From Thioalkalivibrio sp. (GTDB lineage Bacteria > Pseudomonadota > Gammaproteobacteria > SpSt-1174), in assembly GCA_011046015.1 (NCBI GenBank), contig DSBO01000039.1, positions 1 to 8,257 on the forward strand: a stretch of DNA of 8,257 bases. Reading direction: 5' to 3'. The translations under genes and the position numbers were made by a program. The stretch's first letter is position 1, and each line of letters starts with the position of its first letter. Shown here piece by piece: positions 1 through 6,856 of the stretch. Below the pieces are notes generated by a model, which saw only the letters and a list, made by a program, of their open reading frames with translations, did not search any database and had not been told where the DNA came from.

Positions 1-1
1 G

Positions 2-112
2 AAAAGCACCCAGGCCCTCACCATCCTCGCCCGCAAGCTCGCCCGTATCGCCTTCGCCATCCTCAAAAATGGATCCGACTATGTGCCAAGAAAACTTTGC
101 CTTGCGACATAG
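2..112 (+). mobile_element. IS110-family transposase, C-terminal end only (cut by window edge)
   Basis: An open frame enters from the left edge and ends at TAG 110-112, giving 36 residues. The part reading LARKLARIAFAILKNGSDY resembles the extreme C-terminus of IS110-family transposases (Transposase_20 region), which typically end in an ARKLARIA-like helix followed by a short polar tail. These enzymes use a RuvC-like DEDD N-terminal domain and a C-terminal serine domain, and are guided by a bridge RNA made from a non-coding end of the element. None of the catalytic residues lie in this fragment. There is no start codon because the gene begins outside the window. The right end of the element should lie somewhere in 113-292, but IS110 elements lack clear terminal inverted repeats, so I cannot place it. 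Whether the full gene is intact cannot be judged. Assignment rests on remembered family appearance. Confidence 0.7.
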
Positions 113-165
113 AATCTCCTACGGAGCCGCGATGCTCGTGTCTGGGCTAACCTGTCACGCATTCC

Positions 166-192
166 CTCTGTGTACTCTGTGACCTCTGTGGC
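166..192 (+). repeat. CTCTGTG-type interspersed repeat, left copy
   Basis: Three spaced CTCTGTG or CTCTGTGA units end in CCTCTGTGGC. The same 27 bases occur inverted at 8206-8232 with 24 of 27 identical. The repeat lies between the IS110 tail and the DUF523-DUF1722 gene. Similar CCTCTGTG-rich short repeats are, from memory, scattered between genes in many environmental proteobacteria. No function is known to me. Confidence 0.6.
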
Positions 193-207
193 TGAAACAG
201 CGTGAAA

Positions 208-235
208 GCGCGATGCCCTGGCCCAGGCATCGTGC
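208..235 (-). terminator. Strong hairpin downstream of the DUF523-DUF1722 gene, possible terminator
   Basis: The arms GCGCGATGC (208-216) and GCATCGTGC (227-235) pair, with one G-T pair, and continue inward as CTG/CAG around a GCC loop with one bulged C, about 12 base pairs in all. On the minus strand it lies about 58 bases past the stop at 293 and is followed by GCTTTCACGC, a poor U-tract. It may end transcription of the DUF523-DUF1722 gene, or may be a repeat-element hairpin with no such role. Confidence 0.35.
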
Positions 236-242
236 CGCCCCC

Positions 243-270
243 GATCGCGCCTCGCAGCGCTCCTACGCGA
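243..270. repeat. REP-like palindromic element
   Basis: GATCGCGC at 243-250 and GCGCTCCTACG at 257-267 form nested complementary arms: TCGCG 245-249 with CGCGA 266-270, or GCGC 247-250 with GCGC 257-260. The GATCGCG...GCTCCTACG pattern resembles REP elements of Pseudomonas and relatives. A second CTCCTACG lies at 116-123, just after the transposase stop, inside a CTCC-TAC-GGAG mini-hairpin. Only one fuller copy is seen, so the REP call is tentative. Confidence 0.35.
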
Positions 271-294
271 CTTGCGACTTGCAACTTGCGACTC
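267..294. repeat. Tandem 7-bp repeat, four copies of GCGACTT
   Basis: Consecutive units are GCGACTT (267-273), GCGACTT (274-280), GCAACTT (281-287) and GCGACTC (288-294), so the last two differ from the first by one base each. The array reaches into the stop codon (293-295) of the minus-strand DUF523-DUF1722 gene and abuts the REP-like element on its left. Confidence 0.8.
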
Positions 295-1279
295 ACAACA
301 AATTTCTCAGCATCAGTTCCTTCGGATGCGGCGAGAGATAGACCTGCCGTTCGATATAGGGGTCGGGGTGGCGGCGGAAGTGGTGCTTGAGCAGCGTGAT
401 GGGCACGATCAGGGGCACGAGACCGTCACGGTAGTGATCGATGATCTCGATCATCTCGGCGCGATCGGCGGCGTCGACGTGCTTGCTCACGTAGCCGAAC
501 AGGTGCTGCAGCACGTTGACGTGCTGGCGGCGCGTGGCGCGCGTTCTGAGCGCGGTCATCAGCGCGGTGACGTAGTCGTTGGCCAGTTCGTCCAGGGGCC
601 GGTTACCGGCCTGCGCCACCAGGCGGCCCATCTCGCGGTAGGCGTTCTGGTCGTGGGCCATCAGCAGGTACTTGTGGTCGGTGTGGAAGTCGATCAGCGC
701 CTGCGCGGTCAGGCCGTGGGTCACCAGCGTCTGCCAGCGGTGGTAGACGAACACGCGCACGATGAAATTCTCCCGCAGCACCGGGTCACCCAGGCGTCCC
801 TCCTCCTCGACCGGCAGCAGCGGCTGCGCCTGCATGAAGGCCTCCGCGTACTTGCCGCTGGCCGTGGTCACCGGCATGCCGGCCTCGGTATACACCTTGA
901 CACGCTCCATGCCGCAGCTGGGTGAGGCGCGCTTGAGTATGTAGCCGCTGATGTCCGTCATCCGCCCCGCCATCTTCTCGCCATAGGCGCGCAGGGCCTC
1001 GGTGACGTCGCGGGTGACGGTCTTCACGCCCACGACGTGCACGCCGTCGGCCTTCTGCACCAGGCGGATCGGTTCGCGGGGCGTGCCCAGGCCGATGGCC
1101 TCTTCCGGGCACACGGGCACGAAGTCGAAGTACTCGCTCAGCGTGCCGACCACGTAGGCATCGCGCTTGTGGCCGCCGTCGAAACGCACCTCCTCGCCCA
1201 GCAGGCAGCTGCTGATGCCGACGCGAATGCGCTTAAAGCCGTCGTTGTCGTTGTGCTCGGTTTCGTTCGTCATGCTCAT
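293..1279 (-). CDS. DUF523-DUF1722 fusion protein (TudS-like Fe-S domain plus YbgA-like domain)
   Basis: This 328-residue soluble protein has two domains. Residues about 17-165 match DUF523, with GISSCLLG (Cys25), PVCPEE (Cys57) and SPSCG (Cys122). Characterised DUF523 proteins (TudS) use three cysteines to hold a [4Fe-4S] cluster and remove sulfur from thiouracil, and these three are the likely ligands. Residues about 185-325 match DUF1722 (COG3272, as in E. coli YbgA), with FHTDHKYLLMAHDQ and the C-terminal YLSPHPKELMLRN signature. Length fits the fused family. The reaction of the fusion is not known to me; desulfurisation of a thiolated base or nucleotide is inferred from the first domain. 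E. coli ybgA adjoins the photolyase gene phr, and fused homologues often sit near photolyase and B12-regulator genes, in line with the regulator at 6857. The ATG at 1279 lacks a clear ribosome binding site; an in-frame ATG two codons on (1273) is possible. Confidence 0.9.
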   Translation of the reverse strand: MSMTNETEHNDNDGFKRIRVGISSCLLGEEVRFDGGHKRDAYVVGTLSEYFDFVPVCPEEAIGLGTPREPIRLVQKADGVHVVGVKTVTRDVTEALRAYGEKMAGRMTDISGYILKRASPSCGMERVKVYTEAGMPVTTASGKYAEAFMQAQPLLPVEEEGRLGDPVLRENFIVRVFVYHRWQTLVTHGLTAQALIDFHTDHKYLLMAHDQNAYREMGRLVAQAGNRPLDELANDYVTALMTALRTRATRRQHVNVLQHLFGYVSKHVDAADRAEMIEIIDHYRDGLVPLIVPITLLKHHFRRHPDPYIERQVYLSPHPKELMLRNLL

Positions 1280-1307
1280 CGTTCGCTGGTTGCCTGTATC
1301 GACCGGT

Positions 1308-1372
1308 TTGTCATCACCGATCCCGATCTGAGATGCTAAAACATGGACACGCGCACCGGCCAGTATCGGTGC
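1308..1372. promoter_or_regulatory. Divergent intergenic region with inverted repeat GCACCG-N8-CGGTGC
   Basis: The 131 bases between the divergent DUF523-DUF1722 and symporter genes must hold both promoters. A perfect 6-bp inverted repeat, GCACCG (1353-1358) and CGGTGC (1367-1372), sits about 40 bases before the symporter start and could be an operator or a leader hairpin. A TTGTCA (1308-1313) upstream of an AT-richer GATGCTAAAAC (1332-1342) is the best sigma70-like candidate on the plus strand, but its -10 match is poor. No 11-bp repeats like those at 6821-6853 were seen here. Confidence 0.25.
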
Positions 1373-1410
1373 CCTCCCATTTCCTCTGACCTCACGACCA
1401 CGGGCGAGCC

Positions 1411-2780
1411 ATGACCAACCAGAGCCGACGTCGCAATCTTCCCGTCTCCCTGGGCCAGCTCAGCGGTTACCTATCGGGCCTCACGCGCGGACGGCTGTGG
1501 CTGCAGGTACTCATCGGCATGGTGCTCGGCGTCCTGGTCGGCATCCTGCTCGGACCCAACGTGGGCTGGCTGGCGCCGGAACAGTCGACGATCACGGGCA
1601 ACTGGCTGGCCCTGCCGGGGCAGCTGTTCCTGCTGCTGATCCAGATGATCGTGATCCCGCTGGTGGTCGCCTCGGTGATCCGCGGCCTGGCGGCCGGCGA
1701 GAACCTCGAACAGCTGCGACGCATGGGCCTGCTCGCGGTGATCTACTTCCTGCTGACCACCGCGGCGGCCATCGTCATCGGCCTGTGGATCGCCTCAATC
1801 GTGCAGCCGGGCAAGTTCATCGACCCGGACACGGTCGCCTCGCTCACCGACGGCAAGCCATCGGCGGCCGTGACCGGCGACGTGCCCACACTGGACCCGG
1901 GCCAGTTGCCGCAGCTGCTGCTGGGCGTGCTGCCCAGCAACCCGCTGACCTCGATGGTGGAAGGGCAGATGCTGCAGATCGTGCTCTTCGCCATCATCGT
2001 CGGCGTGGCGCTGGTGATGATGCCCCCGCGCCAGGCCAGGCCCCTGCTCGACCTCATGGCCTCGCTGCAGGAGGTGTGCATGACGGTGGTGCGCTGGGCG
2101 ATGTGGCTCGCGCCCTGGGCCGTGTTCGGCTTGTCGCCCAGCTCACCAGCAAGGTCGGCCTGAGCGCACTGGCCGCGATGGGCGTGTACGTCGCCACCGT
2201 GCTGCTCGGCCTGGCGATGCTGGTGGTGCTGTACATGCTGCTGATGTTCGCCTTCACGGCGGAACGACCATGGCGCTTCCTGCGCGCGGTGCGCGAGGTG
2301 CTGCTGCTGGCGTTCTCCACCTCGAGTTCGGCAGCCGTCATGCCGTTGTCGATCCGGACCGCCGAGGAGAAGCTGGGCGTGCGCCCCTCGGTATCACAGT
2401 TCATCATCCCGCTGGGCGCCACCATCAACATGAACGGCACCGCCCTTTACCAGGGTGTGGCCGCCATCTTCATCGCCCAGGTGTTCGGCGTGGATGTCGG
2501 TGTGAGCGCCATGCTGCTGATCGTGGTCACCGCGGTGGGTGCATCCATCGGCTCACCGGCCACGCCCGGCGTGGGCATCGTGGTGCTGGCCATGGTGCTG
2601 GAGGCGGCGGGCATTCCCACCGCGGGCATCGCGCTGATCATGGGCGTGGACCGCATCCTCGACATGAGCCGCACCGCCGTGAACGTCTGCGGGGACCTGG
2701 TCGCCTGCCGGCTGATGGACCGCTGGGTGGGCGAGACGGACACGACCGCCTCACGACCGTCCGCCGAGACGGAGACATGA
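1411..2780 (+). pseudogene. Dicarboxylate/acidic amino acid:cation symporter (DAACS/SDF family), frameshifted
   Basis: Two frames together encode one membrane transporter. Frame one runs 1411-2133 (241 residues, through LAPWAVFGL); the protein resumes as VAQLTSKVGL in the frame read from 2133 to the TGA at 2780. The join gives about 456 residues, normal for the family. Without it, translation stops at 2163 after 250 residues. Family motifs lie after the break: FSTSSSA (HP1, joined residues 302-308), NMNGT (340-344), GSPATPG (HP2) and DMSRT..N...D (418-429). The last keeps the Asp, Arg, Thr, Asn and Asp that match D394, R397, T398, N401 and D405 of GltPh, so the substrate should be acidic (aspartate, glutamate or a C4-dicarboxylate). 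The truncated product lacks all of these and cannot transport. One missing G at TTG|TCG is enough to explain the break; a sequencing error is equally possible. A weak GGGCGAG precedes the ATG. Confidence 0.88.
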
Positions 2781-2801
2781 GCACGCCACGGTAACGGCGC
2801 G

Positions 2802-5465
2802 CTACTCGCCTGCCCCTTGCTCGCGCAGCCAGGCCTCCAACGCATCCGGCGGCAGGGGCCGCGAGTACAGGTAGCCCTGTCCGCTGCCGCAGCCGTGCGC
2901 GAGGAGGAAATCACGTTGCGCCTCGGTCTCCACCCCCTCGGCCAGCACATTCATGCCAAGACTTTGCGCCAACGCAATCACCGCGCGGGTGATGGCCGCG
3001 TCATTGGCATTCTCGGGAATGTCGAAGACGAAGGACTGGTCGATCTTGAGCTTGTCGATGGGCATGCGCTTGAGATAGCCAAGCGACGAGTAGCCGGTGC
3101 CGAAATCGTCGATGGCCAGGCGCACGCCGAGCCCCTTGAGTTCTTCCAGCACGCCGAGGTTGCGCTCGGTGCCGTGCATGATCGAGCTCTCGGTGATCTC
3201 GAGTTCGAGCGCCTGCGGCGACAACCCGCTGCTCTCCAGCGCCTGCGCAACCATCCGGGCCAGCGGCGCGCGCTGGATCTGTGTGGCGGCGATGTTCACT
3301 GCCACGCGTTCCAGGGCGATGCCGGCATCGAGCCACCGCCGCAGCTGCGCTGCTGCCGTGTTCAGCACCCATTCACCGATGGGGATGATCAGGCCCGATT
3401 CCTCGGCCAGCGGGATGAAGGCGTCCGGCGGTACCAGCCCACCCGGACGCTGCCAGCGCAGCAGGGCCTCGATGCCAACGACGCCACCGGTGCGCAGGTC
3501 GATCTGCGGCTGGTAGTGCAGGCGCAACTCGTCGCGCTCCAGCGCGCCGCGCAGCGCGCTTTCCATGGTAAGCCGCTCGAACACCGACTCGGTGAGGTCG
3601 CGCGTGTAGAAGCGGAAATCGTCGCGTCCCTCGTCCTTGGCGCGATACATGGCGGTATCGGCGTTGCGCAGCAGCGTGGCCGCGTCCTTGCCGTCGCGCG
3701 GAAACAGGCTGATGCCGATACTCACGGTCAGGTGCAAGACGTGCTCGTCCACCACGAATGGCTGGAGGAACGCGTCGCGCAGCTTGCTGGCCAGGATGCC
3801 CGCGTCGCGCGGCCCCCGGATCTCGTCGACCAGCACGATGAACTCGTCGCCGCCGAGCCGGGCGATGGTGTCGCTGGCCCGCACTGTTCCGAGAATGCGC
3901 TCGGACACCAGTTTCAGGAAACGGTCGCCCACCGGGTGGCCGAGGCTGTCGTTGATGTTCTTGAAATGATCGAGGTCGACGAACAGCACGGCGAACTCGC
4001 GCTGCTCGCGCTCGGCATGGGCCACCGCCGTTGCCAGCCGGTCATTGAACAGGAGCCGGTTGGGCAGGCCGGTCAACGGATCGTGATGCGCCAGGTGATC
4101 GAGCTGCGCCTGAGAGCGCTTGCGCTCGGTGACGTCGGTGATGATGGAAATGAAACCCGTGAGTTCACCTGCCTGGTTGCGCTTGTAGGCCCAGTCGACC
4201 TGCAGGTCCACCGGCTCGCCCTGCGGGGTGAAGTTGCGCCCGTAATACGGCGTGGGCTCCGGCTGCTCGGCCACCAGCCAGGCGTAGTGACGCTGCAGTT
4301 CCGCCTGTTCCTCGGGGGCATGAAGGTCCCAGACGCAGCGTCCGACCAGGCTCTCGGGCTCGAGCCCGAGGATGTGGCCCATGGCCGCGTTGCAGTACGT
4401 GATGCGACCGTCGAGGTCGGATTCCTGCACGCCGTGCGGGATGGCGCCGACCAGCTCGCGGTAGCGCTCTTCGCTTTCGCGCAACGCCTGCTCGGCGATC
4501 TCGCGCGCCCGACGCGCACGCAGGGATTCGATCCCGAAGGCCAGGTCGTCGGCCACTTCGCGGAGCAGGCGCGATTCCTCGTGATCGAAGGCGTCCGGCT
4601 CGTCGGCATAGATGTTGAGCACGCCCAGCTCGTCGCCACCGAAGATCAACGGCAGGGCGATCGAGGATTGATAGCCGCGCTTGAGCGCCTGGGCGCGCCA
4701 GGGTTCGAAACGGGGATCGCGCAGGATGTCGCGCACGACGACCGCGCGGCGTTCGCGCAGGGCGACGCCGGTCGGCCCCCGGCCGCGCGGATCGTTCTCG
4801 TCCCAGGTGATGTGCAGGGTGTCCATGTAGCCCGCCTCGAAACCGGCGGCCGCCACGGGCTGTACGCGCCGCGCCGGGTCCTTTAGCCCGAAGCCGAGCC
4901 AGGCCATGCGATACCCGCCCTGGTCGACGATGGTGGCGCAGTAGTCGCGACACAGCCGCTGCTCGTCCTCGGCCGCGGCCAGGATGGCATCGCACTCCCG
5001 GCGGGTCTGGAGCGCACGATTGAGCTTGATCAGCCGCCCCTCGGCCCGGGCCGCCCGGGTCACATCGCTGCGCCAGCCGCGCAGCAGCCAGCCACCCGCG
5101 GGATTACGCAGGCGCACGAACTCGTCGCGCAACCACAGGTAGTCGCCACAGGCATGCAGGAACCGGTACTCGCAGGTCGCAAGCCCGCCGTGTCGCGCGG
5201 CCTGCACGGCGTCGCGCAGGCGGTCGCGGTCATCGGGATGGATCTGGTCCAGCCACAGACCGGGCTCGGCGAGGAAGCGCCCCGCCGGGATGCCCGTCAG
5301 CCGCTCCACGCCACCATGCAGGGCGATGGTGGCGAGCGGGGCATCGTCATGGCAGACATATCCGATGACGGCCACGGGAGAGCCGTCTTCGCCAAGGCCC
5401 GGCATCAGGCCACGGGATACATCGGAAGGTTGTCCGGTCACAGGCGCTTTCTGCGTATCAGACAC
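2802..5465 (-). CDS. PAS-GAF-PAS-GGDEF-EAL cyclic-di-GMP turnover protein
   Basis: This 887-residue protein has no membrane segment or signal peptide, so it should sense a cytoplasmic signal. Domains in order: PAS_3-like (about 30-140, with QIHPDDR at 74-80), GAF (about 155-320), PAS (about 330-448), GGDEF (about 455-620) and EAL (about 630-882). The diguanylate cyclase signature GGDEF is intact at 538-542, with the product-inhibition I-site RASD at 529-532. The phosphodiesterase side keeps E666 (EALLRW), N724, E756, DDFGTGYSSL from D786, K807, E843 and Q863. Both making and breaking c-di-GMP are therefore possible; which dominates cannot be told. The start taken is GTG at 5465, with only a weak GGGCGCTGG upstream. 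An ATG at 5405 (Met21) lies before the first PAS domain and is a fair alternative. The gene lies 97 bp after the NTF2-like gene on the same strand and ends 21 bp from the convergent symporter. Confidence 0.93.
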   Translation of the reverse strand: MSDTQKAPVTGQPSDVSRGLMPGLGEDGSPVAVIGYVCHDDAPLATIALHGGVERLTGIPAGRFLAEPGLWLDQIHPDDRDRLRDAVQAARHGGLATCEYRFLHACGDYLWLRDEFVRLRNPAGGWLLRGWRSDVTRAARAEGRLIKLNRALQTRRECDAILAAAEDEQRLCRDYCATIVDQGGYRMAWLGFGLKDPARRVQPVAAAGFEAGYMDTLHITWDENDPRGRGPTGVALRERRAVVVRDILRDPRFEPWRAQALKRGYQSSIALPLIFGGDELGVLNIYADEPDAFDHEESRLLREVADDLAFGIESLRARRAREIAEQALRESEERYRELVGAIPHGVQESDLDGRITYCNAAMGHILGLEPESLVGRCVWDLHAPEEQAELQRHYAWLVAEQPEPTPYYGRNFTPQGEPVDLQVDWAYKRNQAGELTGFISIITDVTERKRSQAQLDHLAHHDPLTGLPNRLLFNDRLATAVAHAEREQREFAVLFVDLDHFKNINDSLGHPVGDRFLKLVSERILGTVRASDTIARLGGDEFIVLVDEIRGPRDAGILASKLRDAFLQPFVVDEHVLHLTVSIGISLFPRDGKDAATLLRNADTAMYRAKDEGRDDFRFYTRDLTESVFERLTMESALRGALERDELRLHYQPQIDLRTGGVVGIEALLRWQRPGGLVPPDAFIPLAEESGLIIPIGEWVLNTAAAQLRRWLDAGIALERVAVNIAATQIQRAPLARMVAQALESSGLSPQALELEITESSIMHGTERNLGVLEELKGLGVRLAIDDFGTGYSSLGYLKRMPIDKLKIDQSFVFDIPENANDAAITRAVIALAQSLGMNVLAEGVETEAQRDFLLAHGCGSGQGYLYSRPLPPDALEAWLREQGAGE

Positions 5466-5562
5466 CGCAGGCCAGCGCCCGTGGCGTCATTGTTGTTGTC
5501 CAGCCCAGCGTAACCGAGGGGGGCGCCGATGGCCAGCAACGCCGCCATTGTTTACATTGTCG

Positions 5563-6033
5563 TCACATTCGCGGCTGTGGCGTGCGCAACAGGCGCACGG
5601 GCAACCGGAACAGGGCCCCGACGACGGGCAGCCGCGCCAGCAGCGATTCGACCGGATCCCAGAAGTCGACGTGCTCGCTCACCCTGCCGTCATCGGAAAA
5701 ACGAACTCGGCTCATGCCCTCGATACGCCATTCGCGCGCCGCACCACGCCGAAGGGAAAAGCGCATCTCCCAGTGCAGGTGACCGACATCACCCGTCTCG
5801 CTCATACCGAGCACCCGAAACGTCGGCGCCTCCGTCGCCTGGTACATGTGCTCGAAGATACGGCGGATGGCCGGCAGACCATGCACGTCGTTGAACGGGT
5901 CCCGGAAATGCGCATCCTCGGTCAGGACCTCGTCGAGACGCGCCAGCGCGTCGGGGCTGAGACCCTCGAAAAACGCGGCGTAGCGTCGCAGGCGCTGGGA
6001 GGGCGCGTATTCACTGCGGGCGCCAGGATTCAT
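5563..6033 (-). CDS. NTF2-like (SnoaL/nuclear transport factor 2 fold) protein
   Basis: A 156-residue protein with the alpha-plus-beta barrel pattern of the NTF2-like superfamily: helical start (RRYAAFFEGLSPDALARLDEV), the EDAHFRDPFNDVHG segment (39-52), helix AIRRIFEHMY, then strands HLHWEMRFSL, WRIEGMSRVRF and VSEHVDFWDP (119-127). The C-terminal 25 residues are hydrophobic and basic (LLARLPVVGALFRLPVRLLR) and might touch a membrane. Such proteins may be small enzymes or binding proteins; the substrate here is unknown. The ATG at 6031-6033 overlaps the TGA of the upstream dehydrogenase gene by four bases (ATGA), which argues for translational coupling and fixes the start. The frame stays open far upstream into the dehydrogenase gene, but that extension is only its shadow. 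NTF2-like genes of this type often lie beside an SDR gene in photolyase neighbourhoods. Confidence 0.87.
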   Translation of the reverse strand: MNPGARSEYAPSQRLRRYAAFFEGLSPDALARLDEVLTEDAHFRDPFNDVHGLPAIRRIFEHMYQATEAPTFRVLGMSETGDVGHLHWEMRFSLRRGAAREWRIEGMSRVRFSDDGRVSEHVDFWDPVESLLARLPVVGALFRLPVRLLRTPQPRM

Positions 6034-6782
6034 GCCTGTCTCGTCATGCGGCGTATGAGGGGAAAGTACAGCGCATAGGGCAGCATGCGCAGCAGTTTGA
6101 GGGCATAGGTAAAGCGTTTCGGGAAGGTGATCTCGAAACCACGGCCGCCGATGGCGTCCACGATCGCCCGGGCCGCGTCGTCCACCTCCATCAACGCGGG
6201 CATGCGAAAGGCGTTCTGCGCCGTGAGCGCGGTGCGCACGAACCCGGGATTGACCACGCGAATCGCGACCCCCGTCCCGTCCAGCTCGGCGCGCAGGGAT
6301 TCCGCCAGGCTGATCAGTGCGGCCTTGGTGGCCCCATAGGGCGCGGCCAGCGGCAGGCCCCGGTAACCCGCCACACTCGCCATGATCAGGATCTCGCCGC
6401 GCCCCCGGGCGCGCATGCGCGGCAGCACGGCGGCCAGCCCATGCACCACCCCGAGGTAGTTCACCTCGGCCAGCTGACGAAAGAGCGCGGCGTCGAAGTC
6501 TGCCGCCGCCATGGGGCGATAGTCGCCGGCGTTGAACACGGCCAGTTCGATGGGGCCCTGTGCGTCCTCGATGGCCGCTACCGTCCACTCGCAGGCCTGC
6601 GCGTCGGTCACGTCCAGCGGGTAGGCCCCCAACCCGCTCACGGAGTCGGCCAGCGTGCGCAGCCGCGCCTCGCCCCGGGCCGAGGCGGCCACCTGCCAGC
6701 CCGCGGTGGCCAGCTGCGTGCACAGCGCGCGGCCGATGCCGGCGCTCGCCCCGGTTATCCAGGCAAGGCGTGCGTTCGGCAT
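6030..6782 (-). CDS. Short-chain dehydrogenase/reductase (classical SDR)
   Basis: A 250-residue NAD(P)-dependent oxidoreductase with a complete classical SDR set: TGASAGIG nucleotide-binding loop (10-17), LDVTD with D57 and D60 near the adenine pocket, FNAG (83-86), and the catalytic tetrad N108, S136, Y149 and K153 (YGATK). NPGFVRT (178-184) follows. The last 30 residues (FTYALKLLRMLPYALYFPLIRR) are hydrophobic and basic, suggesting membrane association and a lipid-like substrate, which is inference. The ATG at 6782 has a strong Shine-Dalgarno, GGAAGGAG, three bases away. The gene is divergent from the B12-binding regulator across 74 bp and its stop overlaps the NTF2-like start by ATGA. With the 11-bp repeats in that gap, control by the regulator is likely. 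The substrate is not known; SDRs in light-induced clusters are often presumed to act in lipid or quinone metabolism. Confidence 0.92.
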   Translation of the reverse strand: MPNARLAWITGASAGIGRALCTQLATAGWQVAASARGEARLRTLADSVSGLGAYPLDVTDAQACEWTVAAIEDAQGPIELAVFNAGDYRPMAAADFDAALFRQLAEVNYLGVVHGLAAVLPRMRARGRGEILIMASVAGYRGLPLAAPYGATKAALISLAESLRAELDGTGVAIRVVNPGFVRTALTAQNAFRMPALMEVDDAARAIVDAIGGRGFEITFPKRFTYALKLLRMLPYALYFPLIRRMTRQA

Positions 6783-6798
6783 AAACTCCTTCCGGTGT

Positions 6799-6853
6799 TG
6801 TACAAGCTCACGGGAACTGGCATAGAATCATCATACAAGACTTATACAAATTT
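6799..6853. promoter_or_regulatory. Tandem 11-bp direct repeats, probable CarH/LitR-type operator in a divergent promoter
   Basis: Three contiguous 11-bp units, CATAGAATCAT (6821-6831), CATACAAGACT (6832-6842) and TATACAAATTT (6843-6853), share YATASAA at the same register. A fourth in phase, TGTACAAGCTC (6799-6809), lies two turns upstream with a degenerate unit between. CarH proteins bind tandem 11-bp repeats with an ACA core, one DNA-binding domain per repeat. The array ends three bases before the regulator's ATG. On the plus strand a TAGAAT -10 candidate (6823-6828) lies within it; on the minus strand TTGTAT (6850-6845), 17 bases from TCTATG, is a candidate for the dehydrogenase promoter. 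Binding would block both. Confidence 0.6.
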
Positions 6854-6856
6854 GCC

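Noticed and set aside
272..925. A 217-codon open frame antisense to the DUF523-DUF1722 gene
   Set aside because: No family resemblance, and it begins inside the 7-bp repeat; the minus strand encodes conserved cysteine and YLSPHP motifs.
2127..2140. Programmed -1 ribosomal frameshifting in the symporter
   Set aside because: CTTGTCG is not an X-XXY-YYZ slippery site, no stimulatory structure was apparent, and the family is not known to use frameshifting.
2781..2801. Bidirectional terminator between the convergent symporter and c-di-GMP genes
   Set aside because: Only 21 bp, with no stable inverted repeat or T-run that I could find.
2817..4886. A 689-codon open frame on the plus strand, antisense to the c-di-GMP gene
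   Set aside because: It is the mirror of a GC-rich gene, shows no recognisable domain, and the opposite strand has a full set of conserved motifs over the same bases.
5466..5562. CATTGT motifs at 5488, 5546 and 5555 as a second operator
   Set aside because: Spacings of 58 and 9 bp are irregular, the motif is short, and it does not match the 11-bp phasing of the array at 6821-6853.
6034..6723. An upstream extension of the NTF2-like frame to 386 codons
   Set aside because: The extra part is an Arg/Gly-rich shadow of the dehydrogenase gene; the ATG at 6033 with the ATGA overlap starts exactly where the recognisable domain begins.
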